Origin: Pseudomonas sp. RIT623
GTDB lineage: Bacteria; Pseudomonadota; Gammaproteobacteria; Pseudomonadales; Pseudomonadaceae
Reading direction: 5' to 3'
Assembly (NCBI RefSeq): GCF_004519305.1
Contig: NZ_SOZA01000010.1
Span: 1-64,000, forward strand
Length of the DNA stretch: 64,000 nt
How positions within the stretch are numbered: the first letter of the stretch is position 1; each line of letters starts with the position of its first letter. Under the pieces are notes generated by a model that made no database searches, was not told where the DNA came from, and was given only the letters and a program-made list of their open reading frames with translations. Both the position numbers and the translations under genes were made by a program. Below are positions 45,175-55,052 of this stretch, piece by piece.

Positions 45175-45939
45175 TCAATGCAGGATCTGGCTCAGGAACA
45201 GTCTGGTCCGGTCACTGCGCGGCCGGTCGAAGAAGTCGTCCGGCGCCGCCTGCTCGACGATCTCGCCCTTGTCCATGAAGATCACCCGGTTCGCCACGGT
45301 GCGGGCAAAGCCCATCTCGTGGGTCACGCAGAGCATGGTCATGCCGTCCTCGGCCAGGCTGACCATGGTGTCGAGCACCTCCTTGACCATCTCTGGGTCC
45401 AGCGCCGAAGTCGGTTCGTCGAACAGCATGATCTTCGGCTTCATGCACAACGCCCGGGCAATCGCCACGCGCTGCTGCTGACCGCCGGACAATTGCCCGG
45501 GGTACTTGTGCGCCTGCTCCGGAATGCGCACGCGCTCAAGGAAGTGCATGGCGATTTCCTCGGCCTTGCGCCGCGGCAGCTTGCGCACCCACATGGGCGC
45601 CAGGGTGCAGTTCTCGAGGATGCTCAGATGCGGGAACAGGTTGAAGTGCTGGAACACCATGCCCACCTCGCGGCGGATCGCCTCGATCTGCTTGAGGTCG
45701 TTGGTCAGCTCGACGCCGTCGACGACGATACGCCCCTGCTGGTGTTCCTCCAGCCGGTTGAGGCAGCGGATGGTGGTCGACTTGCCCGAGCCCGACGGCC
45801 CGCACAGCACGATACGCTCGCCCTGGCGCACGTTGAGGTTGATGTCCTTGAGCACATGGAACTGGCCGTACCACTTGTTCACGCCCTGCATCTGGATGAT
45901 GCCTTCGGGGCCGGCAGGCTGCTTGATCGCTTCACTCAT
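45175..45939 (-). CDS. aapP: Amino-acid ABC transporter ATPase AapP
   Basis: Polar amino-acid ABC ATPase, 254 residues from [13 protein letters not shown] (45939). Walker [10 protein letters not shown] at 47-55, signature [14 protein letters not shown], Walker [13 protein letters not shown], and the switch His in CVTHEMGFA. Last gene of aapJQMP, 10 bases after aapM. The subunit set (two large permeases) indicates the broad-range L-amino-acid type rather than a His/Arg system. Confidence 0.96.
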   Translation of the reverse strand: MSEAIKQPAGPEGIIQMQGVNKWYGQFHVLKDINLNVRQGERIVLCGPSGSGKSTTIRCLNRLEEHQQGRIVVDGVELTNDLKQIEAIRREVGMVFQHFNLFPHLSILENCTLAPMWVRKLPRRKAEEIAMHFLERVRIPEQAHKYPGQLSGGQQQRVAIARALCMKPKIMLFDEPTSALDPEMVKEVLDTMVSLAEDGMTMLCVTHEMGFARTVANRVIFMDKGEIVEQAAPDDFFDRPRSDRTRLFLSQILH

Positions 45940-45949
45940 TTCGAAACTC

Positions 45950-47047
45950 CTAACGCTTGTGGCCAGTGTCCAGCTTGCGCTCCAGGTGCATGGAGTAGCG
46001 GGACATACCGAAACAGAAAATCCAGAACACCAGGGCGGCGAACACATAGCCCTCGGTCGCCATGCCCAGCCAGGTCGGATCGGCCGCGGCCTGCTTGACG
46101 CTGTTGAGCAGGTCGAACAAGCCGATGATGATCACCAGGCTGGTGTCCTTGAACAAGGCAATGAAGGTGTTGACGATGCCGGGGATCACCAGCTTGAGCG
46201 CCTGGGGCAGGATCACCAGGCCCATCGCCCGCCAGTAGCCCAGGCCCATGGCCGCGGCGGCTTCGTACTGGCCCTTGGGGATGGCCTGCAGACCGCCACG
46301 CACCACCTCGGCGATGTACGCCGACTGGAACAGGATCACGCCGATCATCGCCCGCAGCAGCTTGTCGAAGCTCATGCCTTCGGGCAGGAACAGCGGCAGC
46401 ATCACCGAGGACATGAACAACACGGTGATCAGCGGCACGCCGCGCCAGAACTCGATGAAGGTCACGCAGACCACCTTCACCGCCGGCATGTTCGAGCGCC
46501 GCCCCAACGCCAGCAGGATCCCCAGTGGCAATGCGCCGACAATGCCGACCGTGGCGATCACCAGGGTCAGCATCAGGCCGCCCCATTGGCTGGTGGGTAC
46601 CGTGTCCAGGCCCAGCGCGCCGCCGTGCAGCAGGATGTAGGCCAGGATCGGGTACAGCACCAGGAAGCCCAGGCCGTATACCGCCTTGCGTGGGAAGCGC
46701 TTGATGAACAGCGGCGCGGCGCCAAGCACGGCGAGCCACACCGTCAGGTCGACGCGCCAGCGCAGTTCCGTCGGGTAGTAGCCATACATGAACTGGCCGA
46801 AGCGCTGCTGGATGAACACCCAGCAGGCGCCCTCCTTGGTGCAGTCGGCGCGGGTGGTGCCAACCCAGTTGGCGTCGATGAACGCCCACTGCACCAGCGG
46901 CGGCACGATCAGCCATACCAGGTACAGGGCGAACAGGGTCAGCAGGGTGTTGAGCCAGCTGGAGAACAGGTTGGCCCGCATCCAGGCGAGCACGCCAACG
47001 GTCTTCACCGGTGGCGGCATGTCGGGTTTGAAAACATGGGCTGTCAC
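45950..47047 (-). CDS. aapM: Amino-acid ABC transporter permease AapM
   Basis: 365-residue inner-membrane permease, larger than HisM-type proteins, with an N-terminal hydrophobic extension of about 150 residues as in Rhizobium AapM. The EAA loop that contacts the ATPase is [23 protein letters not shown]. About eight hydrophobic segments. Ten bases separate it from both neighbours. Confidence 0.95.
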   Translation of the reverse strand: MTAHVFKPDMPPPVKTVGVLAWMRANLFSSWLNTLLTLFALYLVWLIVPPLVQWAFIDANWVGTTRADCTKEGACWVFIQQRFGQFMYGYYPTELRWRVDLTVWLAVLGAAPLFIKRFPRKAVYGLGFLVLYPILAYILLHGGALGLDTVPTSQWGGLMLTLVIATVGIVGALPLGILLALGRRSNMPAVKVVCVTFIEFWRGVPLITVLFMSSVMLPLFLPEGMSFDKLLRAMIGVILFQSAYIAEVVRGGLQAIPKGQYEAAAAMGLGYWRAMGLVILPQALKLVIPGIVNTFIALFKDTSLVIIIGLFDLLNSVKQAAADPTWLGMATEGYVFAALVFWIFCFGMSRYSMHLERKLDTGHKR

Positions 47048-47057
47048 GGAAGGACCC

Positions 47058-48236
47058 TCACCGTTCGATCAGCGCAATGCGCTTGTTGTACCAGTTCATC
47101 AACAGCGAAATGCTGATGCTGATGGCGAGATAGACGCTCATGGTGATGGCGATCACCTCGATGGCCTGGCCGGTCTGGTTGAGCACGGTACCGGCGAACA
47201 GCGAGACCATCTCCGGGTAGCCGATACCGGCTGCCAGCGACGAGTTCTTCGCCAGGTTCAGGTACTGGCTGGTCAGCGGCGGGATGATCACCCGCAAGGC
47301 CTGAGGAATGATCACCTTGCGCAGCGTCGGGCCTTCGCGCAGGCCCAGCGAACGGGCCGCCTCGGTCTGGCCATGGCTGACCGAACGGATACCCGAGCGC
47401 ACGATCTCGGCGATGAACGCCGCGGTATAGATAGTCAGCGCCAGGGTCAGCGCCAGCAGCTCGGGGATCAGCACCCAGCCACCGACGAAATTGAAGCCCT
47501 TGAGCTGCGGCACTTCCCAGAGCACCGGGCTGCCGAACAGCAGCGCGCACACGCCGGGGATGCCGATCAACAGCAGCAGGCCGACCCAGAACTTGTGGAA
47601 CGGCTGGCCGGTTTCGTCGAAGCGCTTGTTGGCCATGCGCACCATCGCCACGATGGCGACGATCGCCAGCGCCAGCGCCAGCACGAACGGCCAGAAGCCC
47701 TCGGCCATCGAGGCGCCGGGCATGTTCAAGCCACGGTTGCTGATGAAGAAGGTGTCGTCGATATTGATGCTGCCCCGCGGCCCCGGCAGGGTCAGGAACA
47801 CGGCGAAGTACCAGAACAGGATCTGCAGCAGCGGTGGAATGTTGCGAAAGGTCTCCACGTACACCGTCGCCAGCTTGTTGATCATCCAGTTCGGCGACAG
47901 CCGCGCCACGCCGATGACGAAGCCCAGCAAGGTGGCCAGGACGATGCCGATGAAGGTCACCAGCAAGGTGTTGAGCAGGCCGATGACGAACACCCGGGCG
48001 TAGCTGTCCGATTCCACGTAGGGGATCAGGTGCTGGGCAATGCCGAAGCCGGCACTGCGCTCGAGGAAGTCGAAGCCCGAGGTGATGCCCCGGTGTTGCA
48101 GGTTGGTCTGGGTGTTATGGAACAGGTACCAGCCAAGGCCCGCCACGAACACCACCGTGACGATCTGGAACAGCCACGCGCGCACACGTGGATCGCTCAG
48201 GGAAAACCCTTTCCGTGCGCCGATTTGATTTTGCAT
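47058..48236 (-). CDS. aapQ: Amino-acid ABC transporter permease AapQ
   Basis: 392-residue partner permease of AapM. It has the same layout: several N-terminal helices, a long periplasmic loop, then the conserved permease domain with EAARSLGLREGPTLRKVIIPQALRV near the C-terminus. Separated from aapJ by a strong hairpin that can lower expression relative to the binding protein. Confidence 0.95.
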   Translation of the reverse strand: MQNQIGARKGFSLSDPRVRAWLFQIVTVVFVAGLGWYLFHNTQTNLQHRGITSGFDFLERSAGFGIAQHLIPYVESDSYARVFVIGLLNTLLVTFIGIVLATLLGFVIGVARLSPNWMINKLATVYVETFRNIPPLLQILFWYFAVFLTLPGPRGSINIDDTFFISNRGLNMPGASMAEGFWPFVLALALAIVAIVAMVRMANKRFDETGQPFHKFWVGLLLLIGIPGVCALLFGSPVLWEVPQLKGFNFVGGWVLIPELLALTLALTIYTAAFIAEIVRSGIRSVSHGQTEAARSLGLREGPTLRKVIIPQALRVIIPPLTSQYLNLAKNSSLAAGIGYPEMVSLFAGTVLNQTGQAIEVIAITMSVYLAISISISLLMNWYNKRIALIER

Positions 48237-48267
48237 GAAGTGCCCCGAAAAGAAGGGATTCGAACGA

Positions 48268-48294
48268 CCCGCGACGGCAGGATGCCGTCGCGGG
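48268..48294 (-). promoter_or_regulatory. Intercistronic hairpin between aapJ and aapQ
   Basis: CCCGCGACGGC and GCCGTCGCGGG, 11 perfect base pairs with a 5-base loop and no T run. Hairpins at this place in transporter operons usually protect the binding-protein mRNA from 3' decay or cause partial termination, giving more binding protein than permease. Confidence 0.75.
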
Positions 48295-48303
48295 GTGCAG
48301 CCA

Positions 48304-49332
48304 TCAGCGCACCGGTGGCGCGTACTGGATGCCGCCGTTGTTCCACAGGGCGTTCATGCCACGGTCGATCTTCAGGTCGGTGCTCTGGCCCAGGTTCTTC
48401 TCGAACACTTCGCCATAGTTGCCGACTTGCTTGACGATCTGCACCACCCAGTCCTTGGGCAGCTTGAGGTCCTTGCCGTACTCGCCGTCAGCACCCAGCA
48501 GGCGGGCGTTGTCCGGGTTCTTGGTGGACTTGGCCTCGGCCTCGACGTTCTTCGAGGTGATACCGGCCTCCTCGGCGTTGAGCATGGCGAACAGGGTCCA
48601 CTTGACGATGCTGAACCACTCCTCGTCGCCCTTGCGCACCACCGGGCCCAGAGGCTCCTTGGAGATGGTTTCCGGCAGTACCACGTACTCGGTCGGCGCG
48701 GCCAGCTTGGAGCGCTGGGCGAACAGCTGCGACTTGTCCGAGGTGAGCACGTCGCAACGGCCGGATTCCAGCGACTTGGCGCTCTCGTCGGAGGTGTCGA
48801 AGGTGATCGGGGTGTACTTGAGGTTGTTGGCGCGGAAGAAGTCCGAGACGTTCAACTCGGTAGTGGTACCGGCCTGGATGCAGATGGTGGCGCCATCGAG
48901 TTCCTTGGCGCTGGAGACGCCGAGCTTCTTGTTGACCAGGAAACCGACACCGTCGTAGTAGGTGACACCGGCGAACACCAGGCCCATGCCGGCGTCGCGC
49001 GAGCTGGTCCAGGTGGTGTTGCGCGACAGCACGTCGACTTCGCCGGACTGCAGCGCGGTGAAGCGTTCCTTGGCGTTGAGCTGGCTGAACTTGACCTTGG
49101 TGGCGTCGCCGAACACCGCGGCGGCCACGGCGCGGCAGACATCGGCGTCGATGCCGACGATCTTGCCCTGGGCGTCAGGCACCGAGAAGCCTGGGAGGCC
49201 GTCGCTCACGCCACACTGGACGAAGCCCTTCTTCTTCACCGCATCGAGGGTGGCGCCGGCCTGGGCGAAACTGGTGGCGCCCAGCGCGGCGGCGGCGGTC
49301 AGGACTGCCAGCGTGGTTTTCAACATCTTCAT
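48304..49332 (-). CDS. aapJ: Amino-acid ABC transporter binding protein AapJ
   Basis: Periplasmic substrate-binding protein of 342 residues. Start MKMLKTTLAVL at 49332, chosen because GGAGG lies six bases upstream. The signal peptide is probably cut after AQA (residue 25). The mature start GATLDAVKKKGFVQCGVSDGLPGFS is the AapJ/BztA pattern, and the Cys in the mature N-terminal segment is typical of the family. First gene of aapJQMP. Confidence 0.95.
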   Translation of the reverse strand: MKMLKTTLAVLTAAAALGATSFAQAGATLDAVKKKGFVQCGVSDGLPGFSVPDAQGKIVGIDADVCRAVAAAVFGDATKVKFSQLNAKERFTALQSGEVDVLSRNTTWTSSRDAGMGLVFAGVTYYDGVGFLVNKKLGVSSAKELDGATICIQAGTTTELNVSDFFRANNLKYTPITFDTSDESAKSLESGRCDVLTSDKSQLFAQRSKLAAPTEYVVLPETISKEPLGPVVRKGDEEWFSIVKWTLFAMLNAEEAGITSKNVEAEAKSTKNPDNARLLGADGEYGKDLKLPKDWVVQIVKQVGNYGEVFEKNLGQSTDLKIDRGMNALWNNGGIQYAPPVR

Positions 49333-50322
<990 letters not shown>

Positions 50323-50414
50323 TTCTGTAGCCCAGCCCGCATTGCACTACGCCGCGCCCGATTCTTGCATTACACTGCCCGGCGTACATTCCTTAACCAG
50401 TTGACGAGACGACC

Positions 50415-51887
50415 GTGCTCAAGGCACTCAAGAAAATATTCGCCAAAGGTGACGCCGCACCGCCCATCGCCGCGTCCCAACCCGAGCCGGCTCCACAGCC
50501 GGCCGCCGCCCAGGCGCCAGAACGCCAGGCCAGCAAACCAAGGCCAAAGCCTGCGCCCAAGGCCAAGGCCGAGCCAAAAGCCGCCGTCCAGGTCGCCCAA
50601 CCGCCAGACGCCGAATCGCCCGCCAAGGACAAACCACGCCGCGAACGCAAGCCCAAGCCGCAGGCGAGCCTGTGGAAGCCGGAGGATTTCGTCGTCGAGC
50701 CGCAGGAAGGCAAGACCCGCTTCCACGACTTCAAGCTCTCCAACGAGCTGATGCACGCCATTCACGACCTCGGCTTCCCCTACTGCACGCCGATCCAGGC
50801 CCAGGTGCTCGGCTATACGCTGCGCGGCCAGGACGCCATCGGCCGGGCCCAGACCGGCACCGGCAAGACCGCCGCGTTCCTGATCTCGATCATTTCCCAG
50901 CTGCAGCAGACGCCACCGCCCAAGGAGCGCTACATGGGCGAGCCGCGGGCGCTGATCATCGCCCCGACCCGCGAGCTGGTGGTGCAGATCGCCAAGGACG
51001 CCCAGGCCCTGACCAAGTACAGCGGCCTGAACGTGATGAGCTTTGTCGGCGGCATGGACTTCGACAAGCAGCTCAAGTCGCTGGAAGCGCGCCATTGCGA
51101 CATCCTGGTAGCCACCCCGGGCCGCCTGCTGGACTTCAACCAGCGCGGCGAAGTGCACCTGGACATGGTCGAGGTGATGGTGCTGGACGAGGCCGACCGC
51201 ATGCTCGACATGGGCTTCATCCCCCAGGTCCGCCAGATCATCCGCCAGACGCCGCCCAAGAGCGAACGCCAGACCCTGCTGTTCTCCGCCACCTTCACCG
51301 ACGATGTGATGAACCTGGCCAAGCAGTGGACCACCAATCCGGCCATTGTCGAGATCGAGCCGGAGAACGTCGCCAGCGAGACCGTCGAACAACACGTCTA
51401 CGCCGTGGCCGGCAGCGACAAGTACAAGTTGCTGTACAACCTGGTCACGCAGAACAAATGGGAACGGGTGATGGTGTTCGCCAACCGCAAGGACGAGGTG
51501 CGGCGCATCGAGGAAAAACTGGTGCGTGACGGCATCAACGCCGCCCAGCTGTCGGGCGACGTGCCGCAGCACAAGCGTATCCGCACCCTGGAGAGCTTCC
51601 GTGAAGGGCGCATCACCGTGCTGGTGGCCACCGACGTGGCCGGCCGTGGCATCCATATCGACGGCATCAGCCACGTGATCAACTTCACCCTGCCGGAAGA
51701 CCCGGACGACTATGTGCACCGTATCGGCCGTACCGGCCGCGCGGGCACCAGCGGCGTGTCGATCAGCTTTGCCGGCGAGGACGACTCCTACCAGTTGCCG
51801 GCGATCGAGGAGCTGCTGGGACGCAAGATCAAGTGCGAGATGCCGCCGGACGAGCTGTTGAAGCCCGTGCCGCGCAAGCATCACTGA
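50415..51887 (+). CDS. rhlB: DEAD-box RNA helicase RhlB
   Basis: ATP-dependent RNA helicase, 490 residues with a GTG start. An N-terminal Pro/Ala/Lys-rich low-complexity arm of about 95 residues precedes the helicase core: Q-motif FPYCTPIQ, Walker [30 protein letters not shown] and [10 protein letters not shown]. The basic arm is longer than in E. coli RhlB, where the C-terminus binds RNase E. The name is the one used for this Pseudomonas locus; RhlE-like assignment is possible. Confidence 0.88.
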   Translation: MLKALKKIFAKGDAAPPIAASQPEPAPQPAAAQAPERQASKPRPKPAPKAKAEPKAAVQVAQPPDAESPAKDKPRRERKPKPQASLWKPEDFVVEPQEGKTRFHDFKLSNELMHAIHDLGFPYCTPIQAQVLGYTLRGQDAIGRAQTGTGKTAAFLISIISQLQQTPPPKERYMGEPRALIIAPTRELVVQIAKDAQALTKYSGLNVMSFVGGMDFDKQLKSLEARHCDILVATPGRLLDFNQRGEVHLDMVEVMVLDEADRMLDMGFIPQVRQIIRQTPPKSERQTLLFSATFTDDVMNLAKQWTTNPAIVEIEPENVASETVEQHVYAVAGSDKYKLLYNLVTQNKWERVMVFANRKDEVRRIEEKLVRDGINAAQLSGDVPQHKRIRTLESFREGRITVLVATDVAGRGIHIDGISHVINFTLPEDPDDYVHRIGRTGRAGTSGVSISFAGEDDSYQLPAIEELLGRKIKCEMPPDELLKPVPRKHH

Positions 51888-51908
51888 TCTTCAAGGCAGC
51901 CCACCTCC

Positions 51909-52024
51909 CTGTAGCAGCAGCCTTGTGCCGCGAAAGGGCCGCAGCGGCCCCGGCAACATCTGCATCAATGCTGAGATCCGGGGCCGCGAGGCGGCCCTAT
52001 CGCGACACAAGGCCGCTCCTACAG
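51909..52024. repeat. REP inverted pair (family B)
   Basis: CTGTAGCAGCAGCCTTGTGCCG at the left and CGACACAAGGCCGCTCCTACAG at the right, imperfect complements, with nested GGCCGC/GCGGCC pairs inside. Between convergent rhlB and moaE. Confidence 0.85.
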
Positions 52025-52038
52025 AGAGCGGCCTTAGC

Positions 52039-52491
52039 CTAAGACTCCCAGCGCCCTGCGGCATCCTGGTCGCTCTGCTTGCCATCCACCCAACGCGGCC
52101 CTTCCTGGGTATTCTCCTTCTTCCAGAACGGCGCCCGGGTCTTCAGGTAGTCCATGATGAAGTTGCAGGCATCGAACGCTGCCTGCCGATGCGCGCTGGC
52201 CACGCCGACAAAGACGATCGGTTCGCCCGGCTCCAGGGCGCCGATACGGTGCAGTACCTCGACCTTGAGCAGCGGCCAGCGCCCTTCGGCCTCGACCACG
52301 ATCTTGGCCAGGGCCTTCTCGGTCATGCCCGGGTAGTGCTCGAGGAACATCCCCGCCACCTCCAAGCCATCGTTGAAGTCGCGCACATAGCCGACAAAGC
52401 TGGCCACCGCGCCCACGCCGACATTGGCGGCGTGCATGGCGTTGACCTCAAGACCTGGGTCGAACGCCGCTTCCTGTACCCGTACGCTCAT
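52039..52491 (-). CDS. moaE: Molybdopterin synthase large subunit
   Basis: Catalytic subunit that transfers sulfur from MoaD thiocarboxylate to cyclic pyranopterin monophosphate. 150 residues from MSVRVQEAAF (52491). HYPGMTEKAL, the HRIGALEPGE segment and the catalytic Lys region KTRAPFWKKE are present. Two bases after moaD. Confidence 0.96.
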   Translation of the reverse strand: MSVRVQEAAFDPGLEVNAMHAANVGVGAVASFVGYVRDFNDGLEVAGMFLEHYPGMTEKALAKIVVEAEGRWPLLKVEVLHRIGALEPGEPIVFVGVASAHRQAAFDACNFIMDYLKTRAPFWKKENTQEGPRWVDGKQSDQDAAGRWES

Positions 52492-52493
52492 GC

Positions 52494-52739
52494 TCAACCT
52501 CCAGTCACCGGCGGGAAGAACGCGATCTCGTCACCCTCCCCCAGCGCTTCGCCGAGCCGGCACAGTTCTTCGTTACGCGCGCACATCAGGTTCTGCTCGG
52601 CCAGCACCGCGTACTGCCCGCCCTTGTCCACCAGGGCCTGGCGCACATCGGCCAGCACCTTGAAATCGCCCTCCAGGCGCTCGCCATCGACGCCCAGCAA
52701 TTCACGATAGCGGGCGAAATACATGACCTTGACCTTCAT
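52494..52739 (-). CDS. moaD: Molybdopterin synthase small subunit
   Basis: Ubiquitin-like sulfur carrier, 81 residues from [14 protein letters not shown] (52739), ending in the required Gly-Gly (PPVTGG) that is adenylated by MoeB and thiocarboxylated. The ATG overlaps the moaC stop (TGATG). Confidence 0.96.
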   Translation of the reverse strand: MKVKVMYFARYRELLGVDGERLEGDFKVLADVRQALVDKGGQYAVLAEQNLMCARNEELCRLGEALGEGDEIAFFPPVTGG

Positions 52740-53209
52740 CACCCCTCCACCTTGTAGTGCCCGCTCTTGCCGCCGGTCTTCTCCAGCAGGCGCACCTGCT
52801 CGATGACCATGCCTTTGTCCACTGCCTTGCACATGTCGTAGAGGGTCAGCGCGGCAACGCTGGCGGCGGTCAGCGCCTCCATTTCAACGCCGGTCTGCCC
52901 GGCCAGTTTGCAACGGGCGACGATATGCACCACGTCCTCGCCCTCGGCGACCAGCTCGACCTTGACGCTGGTAAGCATCAGCGGGTGGCACAGCGGGATC
53001 AGGTCGCTGGTTTTCTTCGCCGCCTGGATACCGGCGATGCGCGCCACGGCGAACACATCGCCCTTGGGGTGTTGGCCATCGACGATCATGCGCAAGGTGT
53101 CCGGCAACATGCGCACCCGTGCCTCGGCAAGCGCCTCGCGGGCGGTCACGGCCTTTTCAGTGACGTCGACCATGTTGGCGCGCCCCTGGGAATCAAGATG
53201 AGTCAGCAC
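52739..53209 (-). CDS. moaC: Cyclic pyranopterin monophosphate synthase MoaC
   Basis: Second enzyme of molybdenum-cofactor synthesis, acting after MoaA. A GTG start at 53209 (reading [15 protein letters not shown]) has GGAG seven bases upstream and gives 156 residues, normal length. [10 protein letters not shown] and [26 protein letters not shown] are the family signatures. The upstream frame remaining open to 53302 includes REP sequence and is not coding. First gene of moaCDE; moaA and moaB are not in the window. Confidence 0.95.
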   Translation of the reverse strand: MLTHLDSQGRANMVDVTEKAVTAREALAEARVRMLPDTLRMIVDGQHPKGDVFAVARIAGIQAAKKTSDLIPLCHPLMLTSVKVELVAEGEDVVHIVARCKLAGQTGVEMEALTAASVAALTLYDMCKAVDKGMVIEQVRLLEKTGGKSGHYKVEG

Positions 53210-53290
53210 AGCTCTGCTCCTGTGAAGGGAGTACAGAGTGTAAACCTGTGGGTCAGGTTTGAGCAGAGGGGTATTTCGACGCACCGGCCC

Positions 53291-53346
53291 GTTCGCCGGC
53301 AAGCCGGCTCCTACGTAATCTCGTAGGAGCCGGCTTGCCGGCGAAC
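53291..53346. repeat. REP inverted pair (family A)
   Basis: Perfect 25-base arms 53291-53315 and 53322-53346, loop of 6 bases, core GTAGGAGCCGGCTTGCCGG. Between phoH-like and moaC, both on the minus strand. Confidence 0.92.
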
Positions 53347-53359
53347 AAGCGGCTCGGTG

Positions 53360-54754
53360 TTACAGGTGCGACTCGGCGTACTCGGCCAGTACCGAGCGTG
53401 GCACGCCCTGCAGGGTGATATGAACCCCGTGAGGGAAGTCCTTGAAGCGTTCGGTGAGGTAGGTCAACCCGGAACTGGTGGCCGACAGGTACGGGGTGTC
53501 GATCTGCGCCAGGTTGCCCAGACAAACCACCTTCGAGCCGGCCCCGGCACGGGTGATGATGGTTTTCATCTGGTGCGGCGTGAGGTTCTGGCACTCGTCG
53601 ATCAGGATCAGGCTCTGCTGGAAGCTGCGCCCGCGGATGTAGTTCAGCGACTTGAACTGCAGCGGCACCCTTTCGAGAATGTACTCGACACTGCCGTGGG
53701 TGCTCTCGTCATCCATGTGCAAGGCTTCGAGGTTGTCGGTGATCGCACCCAGCCAAGGCTCCATCTTCTCCGCCTCGGTGCCTGGCAGGAAGCCGATCTC
53801 CTGGTCCAGCCCCTGCACGCTGCGGGTGGCGATGATGCGCCGGTAGCGCTTGCTGACCATGGTCTGCTCGATGGCCGCGGCCAGCGCCAGGATGGTCTTG
53901 CCGGAGCCGGCGGCGCCGGTCAGGTTGACCAGGTGGATATCCGGGTCGAGCAAGGCGAACAGCGCCAGGCTCTGGTGGATGTCACGCGGCTTCAGGCCCC
54001 AGGCCTCCTGGTGCAGCAGCGGTTCCTGGTGCAGGTCGAGCAGCAGCAGTTCGTTGTCGCGAATCCCCTTGATCCAGCCGACGAAGCCCTGTTCGTCGAT
54101 GATGAACTCGTTGATGTGCACCGCCGGCAGGTTGTCGATCATCTGCACCCGATGCCAGGTGCGACCGCGCTCCTGGCGGGTGTCGACCTTGCTGACCCGG
54201 TCCCAGAACGAACCGGTTACCGAGTGGTAGCCCTTGGACAGCAAGGAAACATCATCGACCAGTTGGTCGGTGCTGTAGTCCTCGGCGGCGATCCCACAGG
54301 CGCGCGCCTTCAGGCGCATGTTGATGTCTTTGGTGACCAGCACCACGTCCAGGTCCGGGCGCTTGGCGCGCAGGTCGAGCAGCTGGTTGATGATGATGTT
54401 GTCGGCGAGGTTCTCGGGGAGCAGGCGGTTGGGTTCGTTGCGCGTGCTCATGAGGATGGACAGGAAGCCCTTGGGCCCGCTCTTGCCACGCTGGATCGGC
54501 ACGCCCTGCTCGACATCGCTGGGCGAGGCATCGCCGAGGGTCTGGTCGATCAGGCGGATGGCCTGGCGACATTCGGCGGCGATGGTGTGTTTACCGGTCT
54601 TGAGCTTGTCGAGTTCCTCCAGCACCGTCATCGGTATGGCGACGTGGTGCTCCTCGAAGTTGAGCAGGGCGTTGGGGTCGTGAATCAGGACGTTGGTATC
54701 GAGCACATACAGGATTGGCTGGGTGGAGGAAGCGGTGCGTCCTTGGTCATCCAT
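53360..54754 (-). CDS. PIN-PhoH2 family protein (YlaK-like)
   Basis: 464 residues with an N-terminal PIN RNase domain (LDTNVLIHDP near 18-27, about residues 13-165) joined to a C-terminal PhoH ATPase domain (Walker A GAAGSGKT at 280-287, LILIDECQN as Walker B). This PhoH2 architecture acts as an ATP-dependent RNA helicase/RNase in mycobacteria; in proteobacteria the role is not established. It stands alone, without a nearby antitoxin-like gene. Confidence 0.92.
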   Translation of the reverse strand: MDDQGRTASSTQPILYVLDTNVLIHDPNALLNFEEHHVAIPMTVLEELDKLKTGKHTIAAECRQAIRLIDQTLGDASPSDVEQGVPIQRGKSGPKGFLSILMSTRNEPNRLLPENLADNIIINQLLDLRAKRPDLDVVLVTKDINMRLKARACGIAAEDYSTDQLVDDVSLLSKGYHSVTGSFWDRVSKVDTRQERGRTWHRVQMIDNLPAVHINEFIIDEQGFVGWIKGIRDNELLLLDLHQEPLLHQEAWGLKPRDIHQSLALFALLDPDIHLVNLTGAAGSGKTILALAAAIEQTMVSKRYRRIIATRSVQGLDQEIGFLPGTEAEKMEPWLGAITDNLEALHMDDESTHGSVEYILERVPLQFKSLNYIRGRSFQQSLILIDECQNLTPHQMKTIITRAGAGSKVVCLGNLAQIDTPYLSATSSGLTYLTERFKDFPHGVHITLQGVPRSVLAEYAESHL

Positions 54755-55052
54755 ACTCGGTCACCTTATGTGAAAGCCACACGGCGCATACGGCTGCGCC
54801 GCAGAGTGACTGCCGTTCTCCCCGTATCCGCGTTGTTACGGGCGGGGAGCTCACCTGGCGAGGGGCGTGGATGACGCCACCTGTGCTGCAGGATTCGGCT
54901 GTCTGGCTCCTTGATACCGCAAAAACCATGACCAAAAAAAGACTTTTTACGCTTGGGTGAAGTTTATTTTTCGGATTGACGAACAGGCCTTGGCGCGCGC
55001 GGCGCAGGGGACTACGCTCAAGGATCAGGTGGCGGTGTTTGGGGTGGACAAC
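54755..55052. other. Gap between phoH-like and deacetylase-like genes
   Basis: About 300 bases. It holds the phoH leader with a hairpin (CTCCCCGTA / TACGGGCGGGGAG around 54817-54851). An AT-rich patch at 54920-54970 precedes a GTG at 54957 whose frame reads KFIFRIDEQALARAAQ and runs on antisense through the next gene. That reading has no recognisable relatives to me and is not called as a gene; it could be the remnant of a lost one. Confidence 0.4.

Noticed and set aside
53209..53302. Longer moaC start at 53302
   Set aside because: The extension is translated REP sequence and leader; the GTG at 53209 has a good ribosome site and gives the usual length. Unlike algK, a proper start exists downstream of the repeat.
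54715..54960. Small plus-strand frame of 81 codons over the phoH start
   Set aside because: No ribosome site, no recognisable motif, and it overlaps phoH coding sequence and leader.
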